Source: Pseudoalteromonas amylolytica
GTDB taxonomy: Bacteria; Pseudomonadota; Gammaproteobacteria; Enterobacterales; Alteromonadaceae
Reading direction: 5' to 3'
DNA length: 64,000 bases
Assembly: GCF_001854605.1 (NCBI RefSeq)
Contig: NZ_MKJU01000022.1
Location: 186,001 to 250,000, forward strand
Numbering within the stretch: position 1 is the stretch's first letter; every line of letters starts with the position of its first letter. The notes below the pieces were generated by a model. The model ran no database searches, was not told the origin of the DNA, and was given only the letters and a program-made list of their open reading frames with translations. Shown here in pieces: positions 33,318 to 46,000 of the stretch. A program made the translations under genes and the position numbers.

Positions 33318-34556
33318 ATGGAAAAAAAACAAGAAATTAATGAATCAAAATTGGGTTATGCAGATCCACAAGTAGACGATCTGCTAAAACACTCTATAAG
33401 AACTCAGCTCGAGTCTTTATTAAAATCAAAATTAACCACGAGCCAGCGCCTACAGTTATTGCAAAAGAGTTTTGTAGAGGCGATCACGCTGGTACTTAAT
33501 GACACAAAAGTAGAGCACCAACAGTTAACTAAAGCATTTGAAGCCATGTACGATCAGGCTGTTCAGTCTATGGCTTTGGCAGAACTTAGCCAAGAGGTGC
33601 TGACCCGCCAGTATATTTCTGCCACCGGTTTGATAATGTCGGTGCAAAACTGCAAGCACACCATTAAAGATGTATACCGAATTCAAGGTTACGCACGGGG
33701 GATTGACCAAGCGATTGCTGGCAAGTTACAAAATAGCCCCTCTATAACGATTTTATATCCCGCCTGTGGCCCGTTTGCCCCGTTACTACTGCCTCTATTA
33801 AGTTATTACAAAGACAGTAAAAGCTACACGCCCGATCAGATACAGGTCATTTTGGTCGATGTGCAACCTGGTGCGGTGTTGAGCTTACAGCAGCTCGTAA
33901 AAGATTTACAGTTAGAAGACTATATTTCGCAAATAGCAGAAGCGGATGCAACCGAGTTTGTTCCAGATACAGGAATCGATCTACTGGTGCTTGAGGCAAT
34001 GCAGCACGGTTTTACCAAAGAAGGGCAGTTGAGTATTGCCAAGCACTTGGTGAAGTTTCTCAACATTGACGGCTGGATGATCCCACAAAATGTGTCCATC
34101 AGGGGCATGATGGTGATAGGAGAAACTGAGTTTAACCAGCAATGGAAGCAAGTTGATTATAGCCATTCTATGAATATGTCTAGTGAGGCCCAACAAGACA
34201 GAATTGAGCTGGGTGAGCTACTCAAGATTAATAAATCGACCTTGTTGGAGATGCAAGAACTTGAGCTGCAAGATGGCATCAAAGTGATACCAGCAAATCA
34301 AATTGTATTGCCCACAGATGTTGCAGATATGAGCAAACGCATTTTTGCGGTATATGCTCACATCGAAACGTTTGCTCAAGAAGGGGTTGGTCAATATGAC
34401 TCTGGGATAACGCACCCTCGACCTGACACAAGCGTGTATATCGACCTTAAACCAAAAGATATTGAGCATACGCATTTTGTGGCCAACAGTGGCGACACCG
34501 TGCAGTTTTATTATCAGCTCAGTGGGTTACCTGGCTTTGTGCCAGTAAAAGTGTAG
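33318..34556 (+). CDS. SAM-dependent methyltransferase-like protein
   Basis: A 412-residue protein. Residues 1-130 are an all-helical domain. Then comes a Rossmann-type methyltransferase core: ITILYPACGPFAPLLLPLL near 141-159 (motif I), VILVDVQPGAVLSL near 175-188 (acidic end of strand 2), AEADATEF near 208-215 and DLLVLEAMQHGFTKEGQ near 221-237, the last resembling the acidic loop of arginine methyltransferases. The C-terminal ~130 residues look beta-rich. It ends 5 nt before a formyltransferase-like gene. The two are probably cotranscribed and may modify one small molecule or peptide; the substrate is unknown. Confidence 0.65.
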   Translation: MEKKQEINESKLGYADPQVDDLLKHSIRTQLESLLKSKLTTSQRLQLLQKSFVEAITLVLNDTKVEHQQLTKAFEAMYDQAVQSMALAELSQEVLTRQYISATGLIMSVQNCKHTIKDVYRIQGYARGIDQAIAGKLQNSPSITILYPACGPFAPLLLPLLSYYKDSKSYTPDQIQVILVDVQPGAVLSLQQLVKDLQLEDYISQIAEADATEFVPDTGIDLLVLEAMQHGFTKEGQLSIAKHLVKFLNIDGWMIPQNVSIRGMMVIGETEFNQQWKQVDYSHSMNMSSEAQQDRIELGELLKINKSTLLEMQELELQDGIKVIPANQIVLPTDVADMSKRIFAVYAHIETFAQEGVGQYDSGITHPRPDTSVYIDLKPKDIEHTHFVANSGDTVQFYYQLSGLPGFVPVKV

Positions 34557-34561
34557 GGGGC

Positions 34562-35494
34562 ATGATGCAACGATTCGCACTATTTACTGGCAGTTGTCAG
34601 AGTATTCCAGCGATACAATATCTACACCATTACAGCAAACTTGCTTGCGTTGTGCTGGTGGATGCCGAGCCCACACCTGATTTAGCACAATTACAGTATT
34701 GGTTGCAGCAAAGCGGCATACCTACAATTTCTTATAATAAGCGTGATGACGGGGCCTTAATCGCAAAACTGGATGAGCTGGCAGTAAACCGAGGCCTGGT
34801 ATATATGTTCAGGCATAAATTTCGCAGCAAGCTGATTCAGTACTTTAATGGTTATTTGATGAATATTCACCCCAGTCCGCTGCCTGAGTATCGCGGTCCA
34901 TACCCACTTTATTGGCAGCTTCGTAACGGTGAAGAAGCGACCAAAATAACGCTCCATCAAGTGAGTGAATCGATTGACTGCGGCGATATAGCTACCCAGA
35001 TTGATGTCCCAATTCACCCGTTCGATACCATGAACTGCTTACAACAAAAAGTATCGCAAGCGCTGCCACAATTGGTTGATACCTTGTGTCGGCTGGATGA
35101 GCAACAGATCCTTAACTGGCGCAAGCAGGCCGATCAAGCAGAAAAAACAGCCCCAGCCGTTGAGCCGCAACAGTTCATTGTCAATTGGTATAAACAATCA
35201 GCAAAGCAAGTGGTTGATATGGCACGTGCAGGTAATGTTGATTCTGGGTGTGCCATTTTTGCAGTCGGTCAAGACCAGTTTCAACTGCTACAAGCCAGCA
35301 AAGTGGACTGCCAGCTAAACGGTATACAGTCAGGAACGGTGCTTGAACTAGACAGACATCGGGGTCTAATCATTAAAACCATTGATGGTGCGGTGCGCCT
35401 TGATGTTATTGGTACGCAGCAGGGATTGTTTGACGGATATCGTTTTGCAACCTTGTTTGGGTTGGAAGCGGGTATGACGTTGTCGGGTAGGTGA
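34562..35494 (+). CDS. Formyltransferase-family protein (Fmt/ArnA-like)
   Basis: A 310-residue protein with the N10-formyltetrahydrofolate-dependent formyltransferase core. NIHPSPLPEYRGPYPLYWQL near residues 100-119 gives the Asn and His of the catalytic triad, and ESIDCGDIATQ near 138-148 gives the Asp. A C-terminal beta domain (about 205-305, e.g. GTVLELDRHRGLIIKTIDGA) resembles the Fmt C-terminal fold. It is not the housekeeping fmt, judging by its divergent N-terminus and by its coupling to a methyltransferase-like gene. It probably formylates an amino group of a metabolite or modified sugar; the substrate cannot be read from sequence. Confidence 0.75.
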   Translation: MMQRFALFTGSCQSIPAIQYLHHYSKLACVVLVDAEPTPDLAQLQYWLQQSGIPTISYNKRDDGALIAKLDELAVNRGLVYMFRHKFRSKLIQYFNGYLMNIHPSPLPEYRGPYPLYWQLRNGEEATKITLHQVSESIDCGDIATQIDVPIHPFDTMNCLQQKVSQALPQLVDTLCRLDEQQILNWRKQADQAEKTAPAVEPQQFIVNWYKQSAKQVVDMARAGNVDSGCAIFAVGQDQFQLLQASKVDCQLNGIQSGTVLELDRHRGLIIKTIDGAVRLDVIGTQQGLFDGYRFATLFGLEAGMTLSGR

Positions 35495-35639
35495 TAGGGT
35501 AAGTCGCCTAAATCGACAAGGTTTGCCAGCTTACTTTGGGAGAGCAATGTTAAGGAAAAACGGTAAATAGATGTGTGTGGGTATTATCGTTTTTAGTTAC
35601 AACAGTGCTTTGAATTTTACTTCAGATGCGAGTTAACGA

Positions 35640-36134
35640 ATGAAGATAAACGTAGATATTACCAATCAATACGGGTACGATATTGCGGTCTATCCGTATA
35701 ACAATGGGGCGCTGCCGAGCAATGATAAAGCTGAGATTGTCGGTAAAAGTGAGGGAAAAGGCTCATTAAGTGTTGAACGTTCAGAGTCAGGGATCATTGA
35801 TATTCCGGGCATGGGAAGCGTGTTAGTGCAGTTTATGGGTGAACAAAAACTCTCGGAATACCATGATAAGTTTTGCGAACACCCAGACGACTTTGACCAA
35901 TGTGAGCAAATGGTGCTGATCCGTTATAAAACGTCTGAATTGTACTGGCGTTTTCCAAGTTCAGCAGACAATGCGCAGGTCACTTTACAGGTGAACGATG
36001 TTGGTACTGTGTGTTTAGGGAAGGTATCAACTGGGAGCGTTCGGCAGGTTGCACTTCCTGAGTTGTTTATTCCGCCAGTATTTTCGGTGAACCCAATGGC
36101 TGAGCCACAAGATGAGGCCCAGCAGCCTGAGTAA
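35640..36134 (+). CDS. Hypothetical soluble protein between formyltransferase and tail-collar genes
   Basis: A 164-residue acidic protein, MKINVDITNQYGYDIAVYPY..., with alternating beta-type segments (NAQVTLQVNDVGTVCL, RQVALPELFIPPVFSV) and a Gln/Glu-rich tail. There is no signal peptide and no domain I recognise. It lies 145 bp after the formyltransferase gene and 131 bp before the tail-collar gene, on the same strand. Confidence 0.6.
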   Translation: MKINVDITNQYGYDIAVYPYNNGALPSNDKAEIVGKSEGKGSLSVERSESGIIDIPGMGSVLVQFMGEQKLSEYHDKFCEHPDDFDQCEQMVLIRYKTSELYWRFPSSADNAQVTLQVNDVGTVCLGKVSTGSVRQVALPELFIPPVFSVNPMAEPQDEAQQPE

Positions 36135-36265
36135 ACAAACTGCACAGGCTTTTTTAGCAAGTAAACTAAGTTTTTGTAAACAATATAGTTGATGTGACAC
36201 ACGAGAGTCGTTATAGCAGTCCGCCTGTCACTGATAAGCAATATATCAATTTAAGAGGACTAATT

Positions 36266-36880
36266 ATGTCAGCAGATTCATATATCGGTACGATGCGACC
36301 TTTTGGCGGCACCTTTGCAATTCGCAATTGGTCAATTTGTTTGGGGCAATTACTGGCAGTTGCTGAAAATACAGCGCTATTTTCTTTACTTGGAGATTTG
36401 TATGGTGGTGATGCTCGTACCTCGTTTGGCATTCCAGATTTAAGAGGGCGTAGCCCAGTTGGTATGGGGGTCATGCCTGGGGGGAGAGATTACCGATTAG
36501 GTATGCGTTTTGGTGTAGAAAATATCGCGTTGGGAGCAACACAATTACCAAAACACACACATAGCGCTGCGTTTATACCTTCAGGTGGTGGTGTTACAGG
36601 TTCTCTTCAGGCTGCAACAAATAACGGTAACACAAATACCCCAGACGCCACTGCGTACTTAGCGGGCAATACAAATACCTCGATGTACTACAAGCAGCAA
36701 GGCCTATCGCCAGCACCTACATTAACTGAGTTAGCAGGGTTAAGTGTTGATGGTGGTAGTGCTGGGGGCAGCGTAGTGGTCAGTGATACAGGCGCGTCAG
36801 AGAGTTTTAGCATTCTTAACCCATTACAAGTTGTGAACTGGCAAATTGTATTGGATGGCATCTATCCATCACGAAACTGA
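36266..36880 (+). CDS. Phage tail-collar domain protein (MdpB/microcystin-dependent family)
   Basis: A 204-residue protein with the tail-collar signature near the N-terminus: YIGTMRPFGGTFAIRNWSIC, then GDARTSFGIPDLRGRSPVGMG and QLPKHTHSA, then a Ser/Thr/Gly/Asn-rich segment and a C-terminal NPLQVVNWQIVLDGIYPSRN. Family members are fibre-like proteins encoded outside complete phages and usually annotated as tail fiber or microcystin-dependent proteins. The ATG at 36266 has GAGG 7 nt upstream; the frame opens 24 codons earlier without one. A clear terminator follows. No other tail genes are nearby, so this is not a prophage. Confidence 0.82.
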   Translation: MSADSYIGTMRPFGGTFAIRNWSICLGQLLAVAENTALFSLLGDLYGGDARTSFGIPDLRGRSPVGMGVMPGGRDYRLGMRFGVENIALGATQLPKHTHSAAFIPSGGGVTGSLQAATNNGNTNTPDATAYLAGNTNTSMYYKQQGLSPAPTLTELAGLSVDGGSAGGSVVVSDTGASESFSILNPLQVVNWQIVLDGIYPSRN

Positions 36881-36890
36881 TATAGGGCTG

Positions 36891-36928
36891 AACAGGTCCC
36901 GCAGTTAATACTGCGAGGCCTGTTTCTT
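36891..36928 (+). terminator. Intrinsic terminator after the tail-collar gene
   Basis: AACAGG-TCCC-GCAGT-TAAT-ACTGC-GAGG-CCTGTTTCTT: two stacked stems (36891-36896 with 36919-36924, and GCAGT with ACTGC) ending the preceding gene run. Confidence 0.75.
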
Positions 36929-37055
36929 CTGAGAGCATTTTGATTTGCGGTATGTTTGAACCTAAGGGGTTCAGTAACTCGACAGCTTATAAATAAAACG
37001 CTTTTTGAATCTTGGGTACTGTGGAATATACCAAATCAGTCATTTGGAGTGGAAA

Positions 37056-40000
37056 ATGAAGTTGAATCGAATCACAGCAGTTATTAAGGGTACACTTTTT
37101 TTAGGGCTATCTTTATCTTGTTTGTCTGCCACGGCTGCCTCTATTGACTATAAAGTGAAGTCAGGTAGTGGAGTAGCGAACATTTCGCATACAGATAGCT
37201 CCGTCACGTACTTGCTAGATGCTGGTACAGCGACTTCCTATACGTCGTCAACGATGACCGTGTATGGAGGCACCGCAGCGGCAGCAGATGACTATATCAA
37301 TGGTTCGCCTTCTGCAACCGCTGGTGGGTATATTTTCTATACCAGTGATTCTAGCAATAACTTTAGTTTTGACTCAATTTCCATTTACCCTAATTTACAA
37401 ATAGCAAATGATAATTATCAGATCCTCTTGAAAGGATATGATGGAGGAACTTCAGCGACGCCCGTGACCGCTACTATTACCGTACCCCAAGGAAACGCTA
37501 CAGATGTATTTACGATTACAAGAGACACAGATTTTTCAGGCAATGATTGGCAAAACGTTGATACCGTGGTGTTGGAGTTTTATGACTCGTTTAATAGTGT
37601 TTATGACAACCGATTTGCAGTAGATACGATCACCTTTTCCGCTTCTGCTGATAGCACTCCGCCTACAATTAGTGAGGTTACAGCGGTTACTACACCAACA
37701 AACGACAACACCCCCAATTATACGTTCACGACTGATGAGGCGGGTGAGTTGTCGATCGGAGGCAGTTGTGGCACATCTAGCTCGACCACAATCAGCACCA
37801 CAGGCAACCAAACGATAACTCTAACTCAAACAGATAACAGCACGGCTCTAGCCGATGGCACCTATAGCGACTGTACGGTCACTGTGACAGATGCTTCAAG
37901 CAACGCAAGCGATGCTTTAAGCATTACCAGTTTTACGGTAGACACCACAGCGCCAACGGTATCAGAAGTGACCGCAGTGACGACGCCAACGAATGATACA
38001 ACACCAAATTATACGTTTAGCACTACAGAGACAGGCACTTTGTCTGTTGGTGGAAGTTGTGGCACATCAAGTTCCACGACTATTAGCTCGACAGGCAACC
38101 AAACCATCACTTTGACCCAAACAGATAACTCGACAGCGTTAGCCCAAGGCACGTATAGCGACTGTACAATTACGGTAACGGATTCTGCGGGCAATGCGAA
38201 TACAGCGCTGGCAATATCCAGCTTTACAGTGGACACTACCGCGCCGACTGTTTCAGAAGTCACTGCAGTAACGACCCCAACTAATGACAGTACGCCAAAC
38301 TATGCTTTCAGTACGACAGAGACTGGGACGTTAGCTGTAGGTGGAAGTTGTGGTACATCAAGCTCAACTACAATTAGCTCAACTGGCAACCAAATAATTA
38401 CTCTGACTCAAACGGATAATTCAACGGCATTAGCGGATGGTACATACAGCAACTGTACCATTACCGTGACAGATTCTGCGGGCAATGCGAATACAGCACT
38501 GACGATATCCAGTTTTACGGTTGATTCTACGGCTCCGACGGTTGCGGAAGTGACAGCAGTGACGACGCCAACCAATGACTCAACACCAAACTACACGTTT
38601 AGCACTACAGAAACAGGCACATTGGCTGTGGGTGGAAGTTGTGGCACATCAAGCTCGACCACAATCAGTTCGACAGGAAATCAAACTATCACCCTGACTC
38701 AAACGGATAATTCAACGGCATTGGCCGATGGTACGTATAGTGACTGTACCATTACAGTGACTGACTCGGCGGGGAATACAAATACAGCGCTGAGCATATC
38801 AAGCTTTACTGTAGATACATCTGCACCTTCGGTTGCAGAAGTGACCGCAGTGACGACGCCAACCAATGATTCAACACCGAACTACACGTTTAGTACTACA
38901 GAAACAGGCACATTGGCTGTGGGTGGAAGTTGTGGTACGTCAAGCTCGACCACAATCAGTTCGACAGGAAATCAAACTATCACCCTGACTCAAACGGATA
39001 ATTCAACGGCATTGGCCGATGGTACGTATAGTGACTGTACCATTACAGTGACTGACTCGGCAGGTAATACAAATTCAGCTTTGACGATTACGTCATTTAC
39101 CATAGATACCACAGCTCCCACGTTTGATGGTGCAAACTCCACGCCCAATGATAATGCCACAGGTGTCACAGCGAGCGATGACATTATTGTCGACTTTAGT
39201 GAAAACATCGCATTAGGGTCGGGCAGTATTACCATTCGTGATGTGACTGGCAGTAGTGATTTTGAAGCATTTGATGTAGCAACTGAAAGCGATGGCACGA
39301 CGACCACCCCAAGTGCAGGCCGTATAGGCATTACCAATGATAAAATCTATATTAATCCAACCAGTGATTTAACTGGCAATCGTAGCTATGCAATTCGTAT
39401 TGATACTACCGCGGTGGATGATTCTGCGGGTAATAGCTTTGCCGGTATTAGCGACGACACCACCTTTAACTTTACCACCGCCAATACTGCGCCTGTGGTT
39501 GATTTAGACTCAACAAGTGGTAGTGATGACAGCAGTGCTTCTTTCTCTGAGGGCAGCGGTGCTGTGGCAATTGCTAGCAATGCTGCGGTTACGGAGGCGG
39601 ATGGTGATACGATTACGACCATAACGGTTACACTCACCAATGATCAAGACGGCGCTTCTGAGGGGTTAAATGTGAGTGCAGCGGCGCAAGATGCATTGAC
39701 GGGGATTTCAGGCTCTTCAGATATCACTTTGCAAGACACCATTACTATCTCTGGCGCAACAGCAACCGCATCTGAAGTACAAACCTTCCTACAGGCAATC
39801 ACATACAACAATACCTCAAGCTCGCCTAATGAAACTGCCAGAACCGTGACTGTGGTGATTAACGATGGCACTGACAATAGCACTTCGCGTACTGCCACGG
39901 TCTCAGTGAGCAATGTCACTGCGGCAACAAGTACCGCGGCCAGCTTTAATAGCAGCAATGGTACAAACTTATCACCCGCCATTACTTTCACCAGCGATGA

Positions 40001-43000
40001 CGAAACGCTGACCATAGGTGCGACCACGCATATCACAGGGTCAACCGCAGATGGTGGGGGCGGTACGGATATTTTGAGCGTGCCAACAGGGTCAAATCTG
40101 GCTAACTTTACCTCATTGACTAACTTTGAGACGCTCACGCCAGACAACGATGCGTCGTTGACATTGACTGAAACACAGCATGACGCGTTTACCACCATAA
40201 ATGGCTCGGGTACGAACCAGTTTACTATCTCCAGTGCCAATGGCGATCAGGCTCTAACAGGTGACAGCGACATTGAAACCTATGTGTTAGGTGCTGCAAT
40301 GAGCTTTACCATGGGCGTGGTGACTCAAAATGTTACGGGTAGTAGTGGGGATGATACGGTCAATGTGACCGGATTTACCGCCACAGGTGTGCTCTCAGGT
40401 GGTACAGGTACCGATACTCTGCAAGCGGACACTGGCGCCAACATTAGCGGTGCCACTGTCAGTAGCTTTGAATCACTGACCTTAAGTGACAATGCATCAG
40501 TGACAATGACCGAAGCGCAGCATGACAGCTTCTCAACAATCACAGCAGCGGCAACCGAGACGATTACAATCAGTGATGTAAGTGATGGTTTAACGGGTAA
40601 CAGTGTTATTGAGAGCTATGTACTTTCTGCCGCCAATACCTTCACTTTGGGGGCCGCAGGGCAGAACCTGACGGGCAGTAGTGGTAATGATACAGTCAAT
40701 GTTGGCACCTTGAGCGCTACAGGCACACTCACAGGTGGTAACGGTACCGATACATTGTCGGTGAGTGATGGCGGTAGTATTGCTGGTGCAACAGTCAGTG
40801 GCTTTGAAAATCTATCGGTAACCAGTAATGGCTCTGCAACGGTTACCGTGTCGCAACTATCTTCCTTCACAGGCTCTATTTCGGGCAGTGGCACGGAATC
40901 GTTGACGGTATCGGGTGATGGTGATGTGACCACCGTCTCTGCCATTGAGAATTATACGCTGTCAGATGACTCTACCAATACAAGAACCGTTACAGTCAGT
41001 GATGCAGGTCACTCAGTGACAGGTACATCAACCACAGATGCTATCACATTTGACCTCGGTTCATTGACCTATACGGGCACCATCACGGGTGATAACACGG
41101 TTGCGGATACTCTGTCACTTAGCTCAGGTGCAGATATTACGGGCGGCACCGTGACGGATGTGAGCAACCTAACGCTGGCATCTGGTGCGTCGGTGTCGAT
41201 GACGGCCACTCAGCATGAAACCTTTACAGGCACGATAACCGCAGCGGGCTCAGAAACCATTACAATCAGCGGCGATGGCGACATTACCACCTTGACGGGC
41301 ATTGAAAGCTATAGCGTTGGTGATGATAGCACGAATACCAGAACTATCACGGTTTCCACTGGCACCACCTCGGTTACGGCAAGTTCAACAACCGATGCGA
41401 TCTCATTTGCGATAGGTGGTAGCACCTATACCGGCACTTTAATTGGAGACTCGAGTGTAGCGGATAACGTACAAGTTACAGATGGCTCCGATGTCAGTGG
41501 CGGTGTATTTACCAACATCAGTACGCTTAATGTGGGCAGTGGTGCGACGGTTGCCATTGATACTGCTAACCTCAGTGATTTTTCAACGGCCATCACAGGT
41601 AGCGCAGGTAGTGAAACATTAAAGCTGATGGATGGCGGTACGTTTGATTTTTCCACTACAACCGTCTCCGCAATTGAAGGGGTTGCAATAGGCACAGACA
41701 ATACGGCTACTATCACGTTGACGGATAATTTCAGCGTTGATGGACAAACTATTTCTGTGACGAATACCAGTGGCAGTGCTATCACGGCTGATTTAACCAT
41801 TGATGCATCCGCATTTGTCAGTGATGTACTGCAAATTACCGCCACCGACTTGGATGGTTCAGACACCATTACTGGTGGTAGCGGGGCAGATACTATTCGT
41901 CCAGGTGCTGGCACTGACTCTATGACGGGCAATGACGGCAATGATAACTTTGCAGGTGAGGAAGCGGATTTAAATGGCGATACCATTGCTGATTTAGCAG
42001 CAGGTGACACCATCACCATTACCAACCTTACAGGAATGACCACCTCGAATGTACGCTTTAACGGCACTGGCACACTAGAGGTAGACACCAACGCCACGAC
42101 GTTTGCCAGCCCAGAGGTAAGCATCACTCTAACTAATGCACCGGGTAATGACTTGGTGTTCACGGTTGCCGATTCTGGCAGTGATACCTTGATAACGTTT
42201 GAAGATGCGAATGACGCGCCGGTGTTTACAAGTCTAAACGGTGGTAACACCTTTACAGAAAATGGCTCAACCATTGTGATAGATAGCGATGTAACGGTCG
42301 CTGATACCGAGCTGGATGCACTTAACAGTGGCAACGGTAACTATGATGGTGCCTCACTGACCATTGCTCGTTCAGGTGGTGCAAACACAGAAGATGTATT
42401 CAGCAATACTGGTCTACTTGGTACGTTAACCGAGAGCAATGCATTCGACTACAATGGCACGTCAATCGGTACTGTTACCACGAACTCATCGGGTACTTTA
42501 GTGCTTTCTTTCAATAGCAGTGCAACATCTGCTTTGGTAGATAGTGCTTTACAGGCAATCGGTTACACCAATAGCTCAGAAGACCCAAGCTCATCGGTTA
42601 CGCTTAATTACACCTTTAGTGATGGCACCACAAATAGCACAGGCACCAATCAAGCTACGGTAACTATCAGTGCGGTGAATGATGCACCGACCGATATTGC
42701 GCTAACAGCAACCAGCATCGATCAGTCAAGTACGGGGGTATCTGCTACGGTAGCGACGGCCAGTACTACAGATGTAGAAAGTGGCGACAGTCATACGTAT
42801 AGCCTTGTGAGTTCGGGAGCCAGCGACAACGGCACATGTAGTGCAAGCTCGGGCAATGGCAGCTTCCAGTTCTCTGGTAGCACGCTACAAACTCAAGCTT
42901 CTACCTCACCGGGTGACTATGTTATTTGTGTGCAAACTAGCGATGGCACAGCAAGCTATCAAGAGTCATTTACTATCACGGTTAATGATGATGTGGCGCC

Positions 43001-46000
43001 AGATGCGCCTTCAACCCCTGATTTAGACTCTGGATCTGATACAGGTGCGTCGAGCACAGATAATATCACCAGCGACACAACGCCAACCTTTAGCGGTACT
43101 GCTGAAAGCGGTGCAACGGTTACTTTATACAGTGACCAAGAAGGAGGCGGTACTACGTCAATTGGTAGCGCTACGGCTACGGGAGGTAATTGGCAAATTA
43201 CCACCAGTACCTTAACAGCGGGTGTTACACACGCCATTTCGGCTAAGGCTACGGACTCATCAAGTAACGTGAGTAGCAGCTCAAGTTCGTTGAGCGTTAC
43301 GATTGATTCAACAGCGCCATCAGCACCAAGTACACCAGATTTAGCAACAGCAAGTGACAGCGGCAGCTCTAGCAGTGATAACCTCACCAACGATACCACA
43401 CCGACATTTACTGGTACTGGCACAACGGGCGACACCATTACACTGATTTCAGATGTTGATGGTTCGGTTGGAAGTACTGTAGTCAGTGGTGGTACGTGGA
43501 GTATTACCAGCTCAACACTTACTTCTGGTGCGCACGCAATTTCGGCACGCTCAACGGATACTGCCGGTAACAACACAGATAGTGCAAGCTTGAGTGTTAC
43601 CATAGACGCCACAGCGCCAACGGGAGTCACAGCTAGCATAGATCAAAGCAAAATAGATGCAGATAATGAAGCGGCAATGAGCTTTACATTATCTGGCTTA
43701 GAGGGCTCAGGTAGCTTCACCTATGAAATTTCCGATGGTGTTGACTCAGTTAGCAGCTCAAGTGCTACAACCATTACCAGCTCATCTGCGCAAGTTACTT
43801 CAATTGACGTAACAAGCCTTGATGAAGGAACGCTTACACTTTCTGTGACGGTGACTGATACCGCAGGTAATGACAGCTCAGCGTTTACGGATACCGTAAC
43901 CAAACAGTATAACGATGTGCCTGTGCTCTCTGGTACGCCCGCAAGTAGTGTGGATGAAGACAGTGCTTACAGCTTTACACCTACATTAACGGATTCAGAT
44001 TCAGGTGACACGCATACCTTTAGTATTAACAACCAGCCTTCTTGGGCAAGTTTTGATACTAGTACTGGGGCGTTGACTGGTACGCCAGATGACAGCCATG
44101 TGGGCACGACCTCTAATATCCAAATATCGGTGAGTGATGGCTCAGATTCGGGAAGTCTTAGCGCCTTTAGCATTGAAGTCGTTAACACCAATGATGCGCC
44201 AACAGGGCAAGATACTAGCTATACCATTGATGAGGGAGGCACAGCATCCGCCGATAGTAGTAATGGTTTATTGAGTCTGGCTGATGACGATGATTTAGAC
44301 TCCAATGATAGTTTAACTATAGTGAAAGACAGCGATCCTCAATATGGCACGCTTACGCTCAGTAGCGATGGCAGCTTTAGCTACGTGCATGGTGGCAGTG
44401 AAAATCACACGGATAGCTTCACTTACCACGTTGAAGACAGCAGCAATGCCAGCTCGCCTGTTTATACTGTGACTATCAATATGAATGCAGTGGAAGATGC
44501 GCCTACAGCGGTAAATGATACCCTGACAACGCTTGAAGATACCGCTAATTCGCTCAATGTTCTGTCAAACGACAGCGACCCTGAAGATAATATGGTTGCA
44601 TCATCGGTGGTTGTGAAAACATCACCGACTCTTGGGCAGGTATCGGTAAGCAATGGCACGATAACGTATACTCCAAATGCGAATGTCAATGGGTCTGACT
44701 CATTCACTTACACAGTGAAAGACTCAACCCAAGCTGAATCAAATGAAGCAACAGTGAGCGTTACCATTACGGCGGTAAATGACTCGCCTGTTGCGGCAGA
44801 CTTTACACCCAATATTGACGAAGATACATCGACGTCAGCCCTTACAATCAGGAGCAGCGCAACGGATGTGGAAGATACCAATCCAACGGGTGATATTACG
44901 CTTGAAACACAACCGAGCAAAGGAAGTGCTAGCATTGACCAAACGGCTGGAACACTCACTTACACGCCTGATGCTAATGAAACAGGAACTGATAGCTTCA
45001 CCTACTCAATCCTTGATAGTGAAGGTGGTCAGTCAAATATCGCGACCATTTCAGTTAACATTGGTGCTGTGAACGATCGCCCAGTTGCGGGAGATGACTC
45101 TACGACCACCAACGAAGACACAGCAACAACGTTGGCTATTCTAAACAATGATTCAGATGTTGAAGATAGCGGCTTCGTTGGTGCTGATATTGCGCTGGAA
45201 GATCAAGGCAGTGGTGCTGGCGTGTACAGCCTCGCGAATGTTTCGGTTGCTACAGATGGGGTATTAACGATTGCACCGAATCAGGATCAAAATGGGGTGC
45301 TTACCTTCACGTACACGGTTGAAGACAGTGACGGTCTACGTTCAGACCCAGCAACCGTTACCGTGAACATTACGGCAGTCAACGATGCACCTGTTGCGGT
45401 TGATAACACCGCGCAATTGGCTGAAGATGGCTCTATCGAAATCAACGTGTTGGGTAATGATACCGACGTTGATAGCCAGCTTAATAGCTCAAGCGTGACC
45501 GTTGTGACTGCTGCGCAAGGAGGAAGTACTCAGGTACAAGCATCAGGCAGCATTCTCTATACGCCGAATGCTAATTTCTTCGGCAGTGACAGCTTTACAT
45601 ACACCGTTCAAGACACCGAGGGGCTGACGTCCAATCAAGCGACAGTGACTATCACAGTGAATTCTGTGAATGATGCGCCGGTTATCTCGGGCACACCAGC
45701 TACGACGGTCAATGAGGATGAAGCGTATAGCTTCGTGCCAACGGCCAGCGATGCCGACGACGATACACTTACCTTTAGCGTGATTAATCTACCTATCTGG
45801 GCAAGTTTTGATACCGCAACGGGCGAGGTATCTGGCACCCCAGTTGAGGGGCAGCAAGGTACTTACTCTGGTATTGTGGTATCGGTCAGCGATGGGCAAA
45901 GCACCACCTCACTTGCCGCGTTCGCAATTGTAGTGAATGCGGTAAATGATGCGCCAGAAATTTCAGGCACGCCTGCCACATCGGTTAATCAAGATGAAGC

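Noticed and set aside
36266..36880. Prophage tail region
   Set aside because: A single collar-domain gene with no capsid, terminase, baseplate or lysis genes around it; orphan family members are common in bacterial chromosomes.
41426..42334. 302-codon antisense reading frame (and about a dozen shorter ones) across the giant gene
   Set aside because: They arise from the repetitive Ser/Thr/Asp/Gly codon pattern of the plus-strand gene, have low-complexity Val/Ser/Leu products and lack ribosome binding sites.
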